A stretch of DNA of 64,000 bases from Cognatundibacterium luofuense (GTDB lineage Bacteria > Pseudomonadota > Gammaproteobacteria > Burkholderiales > Burkholderiaceae_D), in NCBI RefSeq assembly GCF_018139685.1, contig NZ_JAGSPN010000002.1, positions 62,001 through 126,000 on the forward strand. Direction: 5' to 3'. A program made the translations under genes and the position numbers. Below the pieces are notes generated by a model that saw only the letters and a list, made by a program, of their open reading frames with translations, made no database searches and was not told the origin of the DNA. Each line of letters begins with the position of its first letter. Position 1 is the first letter of the stretch. Shown here piece by piece: positions 7,940 through 16,725 of the stretch.

Positions 7940-10897
7940 ATGAAAAACAGCTTAACTGACTCATCGACTGCCAATGCAAAAACAGGTTCCACGCTTACCC
8001 TTGGTAAAAAGACCTTACAGCTGAACCGTGGCGCAGCACCTGCCGTTGCTGCAACACCTGCCCCTGCGGAAGACGCTGCACCTGAAACGGTTGCAGGCGC
8101 TGACGCATCCGGCGCTGTGCCTGTCATTACCCGCCGCAAGGTGCGCATCCAGACTATGGCAACCGCCGCCGTTGCTGCGCCGAAAGCCTGGACTGCCGAA
8201 GAAATTGAAGCCATGGCACAACTGCCGGAAAGCGAACTCGCTTCCGCTGGCCTGCAGATTCCTGCTGAGCCGGTTGCACCTGAATTGACCGCAGAAACTG
8301 CGGCACCGGAAACGGATGCCGCTGCTGCAGTCATGGCTGCTATTGTGACGCCGGCAGAACCTGAACCGGTTAAACCGGAAGTGAAAGCCGAAATTCGTGC
8401 CGATCTGCGCGCGGAACTGCACACACTGAACGGCAATGATTTGCAAAAACCGCGTGCTGCAGTGATTCGTAAAACACTGGCAACACCTGCTAAAAAATTA
8501 CTGCTGGCAGATCAGCAACAAGATAACCGCAATGTTGCGGGCAGCACTGTGAAGAAAGAAGCACGCATCAGTAATTCGCGCTTTGCAGAACCTTCGCCAG
8601 TCAAAACACTGAAACCTGTGAGCGCCACGCCGACACGCACTATAGTGCGTGCAGCTGCACCGGTAAGCACTCCTGCACCTGCAGCGCCTGTCGCCCGCTT
8701 TGAACAGCCTGCCATCATTGCACCTGTCAGCGCTCCTGCGCCAGCCGCACCGGCAATGTCTGCGGCAACTGTTACGCCGGTTGCACCTGCAGTCAGTCTG
8801 CGCGCAGAAACACCGGTAACACGTCCGGTTGTTGCCGAAGCACCGGCAAAACCTGTCGTGGCAAGCTTCAGCGAAGTCGATGCCGCAGCACTGCTGACAC
8901 CAGTGAAAGATGTGAAACGCGGCCGTAAAGCCGTGGATGCGGATAACGAAGGCGATGAAATCGCGATGCTGAATGCCGCGGAATCTGCTGAAATCAAACT
9001 GGCAGCCCGTGCACGCACCCGCAAAAAAGATACCCCGGAAGCGGAAGCCGCCCGTCTGGAACACTATCGCAAGCAATTAGCGAAACTGATCCGTCTGGGC
9101 AAAGACCGTACTTACCTGACCCACGCTGAAATCAATGACCATCTGCCGGAAGAAGTCGCGGATGCGGAAATGATTCAGGAAGTGATCAGCACCCTGAACG
9201 ATATGGGTATTGCTGTGTACGATCAGGCGCCGGACGCAGCAATGATGCTGCTGACCGATACCGTGGTCAGCAATGTCAGCGACGATGAAGCAGAAACGGT
9301 TGCCGCGTCTGCGCTGGCCACTGTGGATTCTGATTTCGGTCGTACCACTGACCCTGTCCGTATGTATATGCGTGAAATGGGTGGCGTGGAATTGCTGACA
9401 CGCAGCGGTGAAATTGAAATCGCTAAGCGTATCGAAGAAGGTCTGAAAGACATGGTGCAGGCAATTTCTGCCTGCCCGGTCACGATTTCTGAAATTCTGG
9501 CAATTGCCGACCGCATCGAAAAAGATGAAATCCTCGCGGACGACGTTGTCGATGGCTTTATCGCTGCCGAAGAAAACGAAAACACCAGCCTGATGCTGAA
9601 CGACGGCGATGATCTGGATGACGATGTTGGCGAAGATGACAATGTTTCCGACAGCGTCGGCGGCATCAGCGACGAACAACTGGCGCAACTGAAAGCGACA
9701 GCAATGCAAAAACTGCGTTTCGTTGCCAGCAACTTTGAAAAACTCAAAGAAGCGCGTGCCATGGACGGTTATCAGTCTGCCGCTTACCAGCAAGCCCAGC
9801 GTGCGATTACGGCAGAACTGCAAACCATTCGTTTCACAACCAAAACAGCAGAAAAACTGTGCGATACCCTGCGTAAGCAAATGAAAGAGTTGCGTACAGC
9901 AGAGAAGCAACTGATGGATCTGGTGGTGAACCGTTGCGCAATGCCGCGTGAATACTTCATCAGCATGATCAAAGTACACGCGACCAATCCTGACTGGTTT
10001 GAACAGGAAATGGCTTCCGGCAAGCCTTACGCCGCTGCGCTGTCCCGTCATATCCATGCGGTACGCGAACAACAGCGCCGTCTGATTGATCTGGAGAACC
10101 GCGTTGAACTGCCACTGAGCGATTTGCGCGATATTAACCGTCAGATGATTGCCGGTGAAAAACGTTCTGCAGAAGCCAAACAGGCGATGACTGAGGCCAA
10201 TCTGCGTCTGGTGATTTCGATTGCGAAGAAATACGTCAACCGTGGTCTGCAATTCCTGGATCTGATTCAGGAAGGCAATATCGGCTTGCTGAAAGCGGTC
10301 GATAAATTTGAATACCGTCGCGGCTACAAATTCTCGACCTATGCAACATGGTGGATTCGTCAGGCAATCGCCCGCGCGATTGCGGATCAGGCACGCACGA
10401 TCCGCGTTCCGGTACATATGATCGAAACCATCAATAAGATGAACCGTGTTCGCCGCCAGTTGCTGCAATCCACTGGTCTGGAACCGGAACCGGTTGCTAT
10501 CGCAGAGAAAATGGGCTTACCGGAATCCAAAGTCCGTGAAATTCTGAAAATTTCTAAAGAACCGGTATCGCTGGATGTCCCAATCGGTGACGATGGTGAT
10601 TCCGCACTGAGCGACTTTATCGAAGACGGCAATACGATGTCGCCTATGCACGCAGCAATGCAGGCATCGGTCAATGCGAAACTGAAAGAAGCACTGGATG
10701 GCCTGAGTCCGCGCGAAGCGAAAGTCTTGCGTATGCGTTTCGGTCTGGAAACCTCCACCGAATTCACGCTGGAAGAAGTCGGCAAACAGTTTGAAGTAAC
10801 GCGTGAACGTATTCGTCAGATCGAAGCGAAAGCGATGAAGAAACTGCGTACACCAGGCAAAGCAGAACAATTGCGCAGCCTGATGGAAAACGAATAA
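7940..10897 (+). CDS. rpoD: RNA polymerase primary sigma factor RpoD with long N-terminal extension
   Basis: Housekeeping sigma-70, 985 residues against 613 in E. coli. Residues 1 to about 350 are an Ala/Pro/Val-rich low-complexity extension (for example [10 protein letters not shown]). Region 1.1 starts near 356 ([20 protein letters not shown]), region 1.2 near 470 ([16 protein letters not shown]), then comes the acidic non-conserved insert, region 2 near 752 ([20 protein letters not shown]) with [14 protein letters not shown] for -10 melting, and region 4 near 920 ([19 protein letters not shown] segment, ending [15 protein letters not shown]). The ATG at 7940 has no Shine-Dalgarno; a later start is possible, but the frame and codon use look coding throughout. 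It is monocistronic, with a terminator just after it. Confidence 0.97.
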   Translation: MKNSLTDSSTANAKTGSTLTLGKKTLQLNRGAAPAVAATPAPAEDAAPETVAGADASGAVPVITRRKVRIQTMATAAVAAPKAWTAEEIEAMAQLPESELASAGLQIPAEPVAPELTAETAAPETDAAAAVMAAIVTPAEPEPVKPEVKAEIRADLRAELHTLNGNDLQKPRAAVIRKTLATPAKKLLLADQQQDNRNVAGSTVKKEARISNSRFAEPSPVKTLKPVSATPTRTIVRAAAPVSTPAPAAPVARFEQPAIIAPVSAPAPAAPAMSAATVTPVAPAVSLRAETPVTRPVVAEAPAKPVVASFSEVDAAALLTPVKDVKRGRKAVDADNEGDEIAMLNAAESAEIKLAARARTRKKDTPEAEAARLEHYRKQLAKLIRLGKDRTYLTHAEINDHLPEEVADAEMIQEVISTLNDMGIAVYDQAPDAAMMLLTDTVVSNVSDDEAETVAASALATVDSDFGRTTDPVRMYMREMGGVELLTRSGEIEIAKRIEEGLKDMVQAISACPVTISEILAIADRIEKDEILADDVVDGFIAAEENENTSLMLNDGDDLDDDVGEDDNVSDSVGGISDEQLAQLKATAMQKLRFVASNFEKLKEARAMDGYQSAAYQQAQRAITAELQTIRFTTKTAEKLCDTLRKQMKELRTAEKQLMDLVVNRCAMPREYFISMIKVHATNPDWFEQEMASGKPYAAALSRHIHAVREQQRRLIDLENRVELPLSDLRDINRQMIAGEKRSAEAKQAMTEANLRLVISIAKKYVNRGLQFLDLIQEGNIGLLKAVDKFEYRRGYKFSTYATWWIRQAIARAIADQARTIRVPVHMIETINKMNRVRRQLLQSTGLEPEPVAIAEKMGLPESKVREILKISKEPVSLDVPIGDDGDSALSDFIEDGNTMSPMHAAMQASVNAKLKEALDGLSPREAKVLRMRFGLETSTEFTLEEVGKQFEVTRERIRQIEAKAMKKLRTPGKAEQLRSLMENE

Positions 10898-10927
10898 TTC
10901 CGAGCTGATCGCAGTAGTACAAAACAG

Positions 10928-10957
10928 AACGCCCGCCAATATCGCGGGCGTTTTGTT
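10928..10957 (+). terminator. rpoD terminator
   Basis: ACGCCCGC (10929-10936) pairs with GCGGGCGT (10944-10951), followed by TTTTGTTTT, 30 bp after the rpoD stop. Confidence 0.88.
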
Positions 10958-11067
10958 TTGAGTGTCAGCAAACTTATGCATTGCAAACACTGCGGGAAAT
11001 CATCGCCCTGCGCATGCTCCGGCGGGCGACACAGCAAAAAAATAAAGCACTCCCTGAATGCTGTGAC

Positions 11068-11165
11068 TGTGCAAAAATCCGCATGTGCGATTTCCGGAGC
11101 GCCAGCGTTTCTGCCGACGACCGCCAGATCGCTATGCTGAAACCCGCATTTACACTGAAAAATGG
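11068..11165 (-). repeat. Dispersed intergenic repeat, type A copy 2
   Basis: Shares the core GCCGACGACCGCCAGATCGC with the other copies. On the minus strand the shared frame reads QCKCGFQHSDLAVVGRNAG, then APEIAHADFC, and stays open well past the element, giving a 125-codon ORF (10816-11193) that runs back over the end of rpoD. It lies between convergent genes (rpoD and the kinase at 11299). The rest of the 401-bp gap holds the two terminators. Confidence 0.82.
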
Positions 11166-11242
11166 CCTTTGACGGCACTTTTGGATGCAACAACGGGCTT
11201 TGCCCGTCAGACTCAGCTTAAAACGGTCTTCAGCCCGAAAGC

Positions 11243-11274
11243 CAGAAAAACAAAAGCCGCTCAGCGAGCGGCTT
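11243..11274 (-). terminator. Terminator of the pnuC-kinase unit
   Basis: AGCCGCT (11255-11261) and AGCGGCT (11267-11273) form the stem; on the minus strand it is followed by TTTTGTTTTT. It sits 25 bp after the kinase stop. Confidence 0.82.
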
Positions 11275-11298
11275 GAACAGCAACAACCGGTAATCAAC

Positions 11299-11859
11299 TC
11301 AGGCGCCGATCAGAAAATCCATCGCAAACGCGACCTGATCCAGCCGCTCCTGCATACCACCTGCCAGCAGCAAATGCGGGATTTCACGCTCTTCCAGTTC
11401 CTGTTGCAGTTTGTCGTGAATGCGCTGACGTACAGCAGGCGATTCGCGCTGCAAACCGTCATCAACCCATGCGAAATCCGGTGATGTCAGCAAGGTGAAA
11501 TCATAGGTGTGCGATGCAGCCAGCTCAAACAATGGCAGATCGGCTTTGCCGAAATAATGTTCGCTGTATAAACGAATCATCAGCGGCGAAGTATCACAAA
11601 ACAGGAACTGATTTGCCTGCGGCAATAACTCTGCCTCGCGCTGCACCTGCATACGGGCAATCTCAATCTGCTCATGTTCTTTTGGTGTGCGCTGATGCTG
11701 CGCGACAAAGTCACGCAGATATTCCGGCACCCACACCGTGTTGTAATGCTGCGCAAGTGCCTTTGCCAGTGAGGTTTTCCCACTGCACTCCGCACCGACG
11801 ATCACGATTTTCTGAACCGGTTTACTTAATTCTGTAAGTCCTGCTTCCAACGTTTCCAC
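11299..11859 (-). CDS. NadR-like ribosylnicotinamide kinase (P-loop ATPase)
   Basis: A 186-residue protein resembling the C-terminal kinase domain of NadR, which phosphorylates nicotinamide riboside to NMN. The Walker A is GAECSGKTS near residue 22, followed by WVPEYLRDFV (NadR has a similar WEYGRDYV segment), FCDTSPLMIRLYSEHYFG and WVDDGLQRES. NadR's adenylyltransferase and HTH domains are absent, so this is a stand-alone kinase. It overlaps pnuC by 34 bp, and no ATG is available upstream of the P-loop; the GTG at 11859 is used but a nearby TTG is possible. Import by PnuC followed by phosphorylation would trap the vitamin in the cell. Confidence 0.82.
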   Translation of the reverse strand: METLEAGLTELSKPVQKIVIVGAECSGKTSLAKALAQHYNTVWVPEYLRDFVAQHQRTPKEHEQIEIARMQVQREAELLPQANQFLFCDTSPLMIRLYSEHYFGKADLPLFELAASHTYDFTLLTSPDFAWVDDGLQRESPAVRQRIHDKLQQELEEREIPHLLLAGGMQERLDQVAFAMDFLIGA

Positions 11860-12413
11860 CCCTGTACTGCCATCAACACAAAAATACCGTATAACACCGC
11901 GGTCAGCTGCAAACCTTTATACAGATACAAACCTACGTACAACACGTCCACTGCAATCCAGATCAGCCAGTTTTCTATCCGCTTTTTTGCGAGCAGATAC
12001 TGCCCAACCAGACTGCCTGCCGTCAGAAATGCATCGCTGTATGGCACATCGCTGTCGGTGTACATGCGCAACGCGGCGGCAATCGCCACAAACGATAAGC
12101 CCCAGCTGGCAAACACGGCAACCTGCCCGCGCTGCGTCAGTGCAGTTACCGGCAATGCGCGCTGCTCGATACCGCGTAACCACCAGATCCAGCCTTGCAC
12201 GGACACTGCGACAAATACGATCTGCAAAGCCATATCGCCATACAGCGCAGACTGATAAAACACCACGCCGTACATCAGCGAGGATGCGATCGAAAACAGC
12301 CATGCCCAGTGCAACTGGCGGACATTCAGCCAGACCGTCACCACCGACAACAGAAAAGAAATCAGTTCCAGCCAGCTGGTGCTGAACGGACCGATGACCA
12401 GTGCATCGTTCAT
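11826..12413 (-). CDS. pnuC: Nicotinamide riboside transporter PnuC
   Basis: Inner-membrane facilitator for nicotinamide riboside, 195 residues with about seven hydrophobic segments. The family pattern is clear: WLELISFLLSVVTVWLNVRQ, then LHWAWLFSIASSLMYGVVFY, QGWIWWLRG and LIWIAVDVLYVGLYLYKGL. It overlaps the kinase that should consume its substrate by 34 bp, and a TonB receptor gene lies upstream on the same strand, separated by a terminator. The start at 12413 has CAGGGT upstream. NAD-related repressor sites or riboswitches were not evident in the 179-bp gap before it. Confidence 0.92.
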   Translation of the reverse strand: MNDALVIGPFSTSWLELISFLLSVVTVWLNVRQLHWAWLFSIASSLMYGVVFYQSALYGDMALQIVFVAVSVQGWIWWLRGIEQRALPVTALTQRGQVAVFASWGLSFVAIAAALRMYTDSDVPYSDAFLTAGSLVGQYLLAKKRIENWLIWIAVDVLYVGLYLYKGLQLTAVLYGIFVLMAVQGWKRWKQDLQN

Positions 12414-12481
12414 GCTGTACCCTGTAAAAAGTCAGTCCGGCATTATCGGCGATGATGGCGGTACTGTCATGAAAAACTTTG

Positions 12482-12519
12482 AAAAATTGCCCCCGGACAG
12501 ACAAGCTGTACGGGGGCAA
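12482..12519 (-). terminator. Terminator between TonB receptor and pnuC
   Basis: TTGCCCCC (12487-12494) pairs with GGGGGCAA (12512-12519), with an inner GACAG/CTGT pairing; the minus strand then has five T residues. It would end receptor transcription or attenuate read-through into pnuC. Confidence 0.85.
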
Positions 12520-12592
12520 GCTATTACGGCATTCTGATGCGCACCATCATCGTACACATCGAATTTCAGATCAGGTTTTCAGCAATCTGAAA

Positions 12593-14851
12593 TCAGAACT
12601 TATGTTCAAACATCGCGCGGAACGTCACGGTCGTTGGTGTGTAGTTCGTTTGCACAATCGAACCGGCAGTATTGTAGTAGGTCGATTGCGACAGATTATC
12701 CTGATGCAGCCAGTTCGATACCGAAGCACGCAGGCTGGTTTTCGGATCAAATTTCCACAATGCATATACATCCACAACGCGCTTCGGTGTTGCATAAGCA
12801 GTACGGTCTGCAGCGATACGCACTTCGCCCGCACCCTGATATCCATAATTACCACCGACCGTCAGCGGCGTACCGTCGATTTTGTAATCAACACCAACGT
12901 TTGCGCTGACCGGCGTTTGTGAAGCAAGACGATTATTCGGACCAGGTACAGAACTCAGATTCGAGAAATTAAACGAAGCATTGGCGCGGAGATCAATAGA
13001 TGGCGCATTTTCCATCAGTGCACGCAATGGCATCTTCGCATCCAGCTCTATGCCTTTGGTGGTTGCGTTACCGGCATTTGCAGGCATCGATACCCAGCGA
13101 CCATCGATCAGATTCAGCTGCGTAATCACCACATCGGTGATCTTGCGCATATACACGCTGGCACTCAGCACACCGCCCTGTGGCATGTAATGTTCGTAAG
13201 CCAGATCCAGACCCCATGCCAGCTCCGGCTTCAGATTCGGATTACCGGTGGAGTCCGGATTGGTTTGTTTATTGTCTGTCGACAGGAAACGACGCGGTAT
13301 CAGCGAATTGGTATCCGGTGCTTTGTAAGTACGGGTCAGGCCAAAGCGCAACTGATCATTTTTACTGTCAGGCAGTTTGTACAGTGTTTGCAGAATCGGG
13401 CTGAATACGCTGGAACGGTTTTTCACATCCGCGTAAGTATTACCGGAGCTCTTGGTTTCCAGACCTTCCCAGCGCAGACCGGCATATACCGACCATTGCT
13501 TGGTAACATTCCATTCGTCCTGCGCAAACAAAGCCAGACGTGACACCGTTGCATCAAAATCTTCGTTCAGATTAATCGGCGTTAACTTGTTCCCGGTGAC
13601 CGGATCTGCCGAGACAACATCAGCCTGCGTACGTGTTTCATTGCGCTTGGAATACTCTGCATCCCAACCGATAACAACGGAATGATCTTCAATGAAAGGT
13701 GCGCTGTATTTACCGCTGGTTGTCCAGCCTTTCGCCGTTCCGGTCGATGAAGTACTACGATTCAGAATCGATGCGCCATTGTTCCCGAAGCCTGCCAGAT
13801 CCACATCGGATTCGCGTTTATTCAGGTTAACACCAAACTTCACATCCAGCTTGGCACTGTCTGCCATGCGGTGTATCCAGTTCAGATTGCTGCGCAGCAT
13901 CGCAAATTCAGAAGTAACGCGCTGCATATCGGACAGATACTGCGGCTGTGGGCCGCTTGGTGCGGAAGTCACTTCTGAGTTGTAACCTCTGAAGCGGTTC
14001 GCATTGATAAAACTCTGACTGGTGATGATGTCACCGTTCGGCAAATTCCAGTTAACACGTGGCGACATACCGAGTCCGTCAAACGTGCCCCAGTTGTTTG
14101 AATCTGTGCGCTGATTACCTGTTTGTTTACCGGTCGTATCGAAATATTGTGTTGTGGAATAAGAAGGACGCTCAAATTTTCCGTGATTCAGATTACCGGA
14201 GACAGAATACGACATTGCACCGGCTTTATCAGATATCTGGAAATTCACATTGGCACCGTACTTACCACCATCTGACTGGCCACCGGCTTTGATTTCACGC
14301 TGCGCAGTCTGAATTGCGCGCTTCAGAACGATATTAATCGCACCGGCAACCGCCTGTGTACTCAGTTCTGCGGTTGCAGCGCGGATGACTTCAATGCGTT
14401 CAATCAGATCCGGTGAAATCGAATCCAGCGAAAAACCCGGCGGGCTTGGCTCGCCATTCAGCAGAATCTGCGTATAACCAGCACCGAGTCCGCGCATACG
14501 GATTTCACCGCCGCGTCCCTGCACACCACCAATTGTGACGCCCGGCAAACGTTTCAGCACATCACCGACAGTCGTGTCGCCGAAACGAACGATTTCTTCC
14601 TGCGTGACAACGATTTTGGTTGCAGTGTCCTGACGACGCTCGTCGTAACCCTTTGCACCCTGCACTTCAACTTTTTGCACGGCTCCTGTATCCGGCACTG
14701 CTTTCTTTACGTCAGCGGCTTTTTTCGGTGCTTCCTTTACCGGTGTTTCAGGTGCTTGCTGTGCATGTGCAAATACCGGCAGTGTCATCATCACTGCCAA
14801 TGTCAGCATACGCTTAGAAGTATTTGGCATCTTGGCTTTTTGGTTTTTCAT
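12593..14851 (-). CDS. TonB-dependent outer-membrane receptor (predicted NAD-precursor uptake)
   Basis: A 752-residue receptor. It has a signal peptide (MLTLAVMMTLPVFAHA), a Lys/Pro/Ala-rich linker, a plug domain starting near residue 75 (TKIVVTQEEIVRFGDTTVGD, then LKRLPGVTIGG and GRGGEIRMRGLGAGYTQILL), the plug end IERIEVIRAATAELSTQAVA, and a 22-strand-type barrel ending in FRAMFEHKF, with terminal Phe as expected for BAM insertion. The substrate is inferred: the next genes on the same strand are PnuC and a ribosylnicotinamide kinase. It is a paralogue of the receptor at 57132, with similar plug and barrel motifs. Confidence 0.9.
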   Translation of the reverse strand: MKNQKAKMPNTSKRMLTLAVMMTLPVFAHAQQAPETPVKEAPKKAADVKKAVPDTGAVQKVEVQGAKGYDERRQDTATKIVVTQEEIVRFGDTTVGDVLKRLPGVTIGGVQGRGGEIRMRGLGAGYTQILLNGEPSPPGFSLDSISPDLIERIEVIRAATAELSTQAVAGAINIVLKRAIQTAQREIKAGGQSDGGKYGANVNFQISDKAGAMSYSVSGNLNHGKFERPSYSTTQYFDTTGKQTGNQRTDSNNWGTFDGLGMSPRVNWNLPNGDIITSQSFINANRFRGYNSEVTSAPSGPQPQYLSDMQRVTSEFAMLRSNLNWIHRMADSAKLDVKFGVNLNKRESDVDLAGFGNNGASILNRSTSSTGTAKGWTTSGKYSAPFIEDHSVVIGWDAEYSKRNETRTQADVVSADPVTGNKLTPINLNEDFDATVSRLALFAQDEWNVTKQWSVYAGLRWEGLETKSSGNTYADVKNRSSVFSPILQTLYKLPDSKNDQLRFGLTRTYKAPDTNSLIPRRFLSTDNKQTNPDSTGNPNLKPELAWGLDLAYEHYMPQGGVLSASVYMRKITDVVITQLNLIDGRWVSMPANAGNATTKGIELDAKMPLRALMENAPSIDLRANASFNFSNLSSVPGPNNRLASQTPVSANVGVDYKIDGTPLTVGGNYGYQGAGEVRIAADRTAYATPKRVVDVYALWKFDPKTSLRASVSNWLHQDNLSQSTYYNTAGSIVQTNYTPTTVTFRAMFEHKF

Positions 14852-15117
14852 CTTAGTCAGATTGAGTCATTACTGCGCTTATGATGCTGCATTGCACGAG
14901 AAAGTTCCCCGCATTTGAACATCGTTAATCTTTGATACTTTTCAGCGCCTGCAGTAACACTGCGATACATTGCCAATGCGCAATTGCTTCACACCGGAAC
15001 CCGTAGTAATGAAGTATTTCAGCCACAAAGCGATGTCAGCAGCGCTTGATTAAGGGATGCAGTTCACATATCATGGATTAGTAAAAGGACTTTATCCAAG
15101 CACCAGGGAGCACACTG

Positions 15118-15750
15118 ATGATGTCACAACACAGTAAAACGCCCGGCTTGATAAGTAAGCGCTGCACGCAATCCACGGGCAATCTGACATTTGGCAGCGA
15201 CTATTTTCTGACAGCACATCCTTCGCTGATTTTGCAGGATGGCATCTCGTCTGCATGCGAAACGGACGACGATCTGATCAGCTTTGCTGATGAAGAAGCG
15301 GACGACTCCATCCACAAAAATGAACTCACGCCCTGGAAAATCCTGATCACGGATGACGATAAAAACGTCCACGAAACCACACTGCTGGCACTCAGCGGTG
15401 TACGCATACACGGACGTCCGCTGCAATTCCTGCATGCTTACTCTGCGGGCGAAGCAAGACAGTTACTGCAAAGCATTCCTGATGTCGCCCTGATTTTGCT
15501 GGACGTTGTCATGGAAACGGTGGATGCAGGCTTACGTCTGGTGGAAGTGATTCGCGGTGAAATGAATCAGCATGACATCAAAATTGTGTTACGCACCGGC
15601 CAGCCGGGTTATGCACCGGAAGATCAGGTCAGTCACCAGTTTTCGATTGACGGTTACACCACCAAATCCAAACTCACGCGCTCATTACTGATTTCCGTAC
15701 TCAGCGACATTCTTGGTGATGCACACAAAGCCAATAGTTTCGCCAGCTGA
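15118..15750 (+). CDS. Stand-alone response-regulator receiver protein
   Basis: A 210-residue protein with a unique first 70 residues and a receiver domain at about 73-195. The acidic pocket is DDD (ILITDDDKNVHETT), the phosphorylation site is the Asp in LILLDVVMET, and the conserved Lys is in YTTKSKLT. The sequence, with HAYSAGEARQLL and DAGLRLVEVIR, closely resembles the N-terminal receiver of DUF3369/HD-GYP phosphodiesterases, but no output domain follows: the stop at 15750 is followed by a terminator. GGGAG precedes the ATG. It probably works as a phosphate sink or by protein contact; no kinase is nearby. Confidence 0.85.
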   Translation: MMSQHSKTPGLISKRCTQSTGNLTFGSDYFLTAHPSLILQDGISSACETDDDLISFADEEADDSIHKNELTPWKILITDDDKNVHETTLLALSGVRIHGRPLQFLHAYSAGEARQLLQSIPDVALILLDVVMETVDAGLRLVEVIRGEMNQHDIKIVLRTGQPGYAPEDQVSHQFSIDGYTTKSKLTRSLLISVLSDILGDAHKANSFAS

Positions 15751-15786
15751 ATCTGTTTATCTGTAACAACATCCGCGATACAAAAT

Positions 15787-15816
15787 AAAACAGCCCCGTT
15801 GTGACCGGGGCTGTTT
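15787..15816. terminator. Bidirectional terminator
   Basis: AAAACAGCCCC / GGGGCTGTTTT inverted repeat between the convergent receiver gene and maiA, with A and T runs on both sides. Confidence 0.88.
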
Positions 15817-15842
15817 TATTTTCAGCGCGGAAAAGTACCGCT

Positions 15843-16499
15843 TTATTCCGCATCGGGTTGCGCCGAAGGCTGCGCCTGCTGGAATGCAGGTAATGCCATA
15901 CAGCGCTCATACACCGCCATCAGCAAAGGCGTGGCCGACAAATCACACTGAAAACGCTGCGCATTAAAAATTTGCGGAATCAGCACGCATTCCGCCAGTC
16001 CCGGCTGTTCACCGAAGCAAAATGGCGTTTGCACCGGGCGTTGCTGCAGGCGCTGCTCCAGCACTTGTAAACCACTTTCACACCAGTGTTTATACCAGGC
16101 ATTTTTCTGTTCATCGCTGGCACCCAGCGTTTGCGATAAGTATTTCAGGATACGCAGATTATTGACCGGATGAATTTCACAGGCGATCGACAATGCAAAT
16201 GCGCGTACCGCTGCGCGGCTGGCGGCATCCTGCGGCAGCAAAGGATGCTCAGGATGGGTTTCTTCCAGATATTCAATGATCGCCAGTGACTGACTCAGAA
16301 TGACTTCGCTGTCCGCACTGTCATCGACCAGCGCAGGCACCAGTCCTTCCGGATTGATGTGACGATAGGCTTCCGATAACTGCTCCCCGCCGTTGCGCAG
16401 CAAATGGATACCGGCATGCTCGTAAGAAATACCTTTGAGATTCAGTGCAATACGCACACGATACGAGGCAGAACTGCGGAAATAGCTGTACAAGCGCAT
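15843..16499 (-). CDS. maiA: Maleylacetoacetate isomerase (zeta-class GST)
   Basis: Glutathione-dependent isomerase of tyrosine/homogentisate breakdown, 218 residues. The zeta-class signature YFRSSASYRVRIALNLKGI is at the N-terminus, with NPEGLVPALVDD and LSQSLAIIEYLEE forming the glutathione site. The start at 16499 (MRLYSYF) has GGAG upstream and matches the family; the frame is open 15 codons further upstream. No other homogentisate-pathway genes are adjacent, so a different zeta-GST isomerase activity cannot be excluded. Confidence 0.87.
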   Translation of the reverse strand: MRLYSYFRSSASYRVRIALNLKGISYEHAGIHLLRNGGEQLSEAYRHINPEGLVPALVDDSADSEVILSQSLAIIEYLEETHPEHPLLPQDAASRAAVRAFALSIACEIHPVNNLRILKYLSQTLGASDEQKNAWYKHWCESGLQVLEQRLQQRPVQTPFCFGEQPGLAECVLIPQIFNAQRFQCDLSATPLLMAVYERCMALPAFQQAQPSAQPDAE

Positions 16500-16640
16500 A
16501 AGAATGTCTCCGGAAAAGGATAAGTTATGCCCGAATTGTAACAATCAGAATAGACGCCTGCACATACCGCAAGAATACGGTACTGCTGCAGCCGACTTCT
16601 GCCTGCAGGCATGCAACAGGTATTTTTGAATCAGCTTCTA

Positions 16641-16646
16641 TATAAT
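16641..16646 (+). promoter_or_regulatory. Probable -10 element for mtaD
   Basis: A consensus TATAAT, 80 bp before the mtaD start, in an otherwise promoter-like gap between divergent genes. The -35 is not clear, so the call rests on the -10 alone. Confidence 0.4.
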
Positions 16647-16725
16647 GAGGCACGATTTTGCCCTGCCACACAGCATCTGCACATACGCCGCAAACCGCTG
16701 CGCAGGGCCACAAAAAGGATACACA

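Noticed and set aside
9077-10468. 463-codon ORF antisense to rpoD
   Set aside because: Fully inside the conserved sigma-70 domains; product is low-complexity and unlike any protein.
10816-11193. 125-codon ORF through repeat copy 2
   Set aside because: Runs antisense over the end of rpoD and through its terminator; not supported as a gene.
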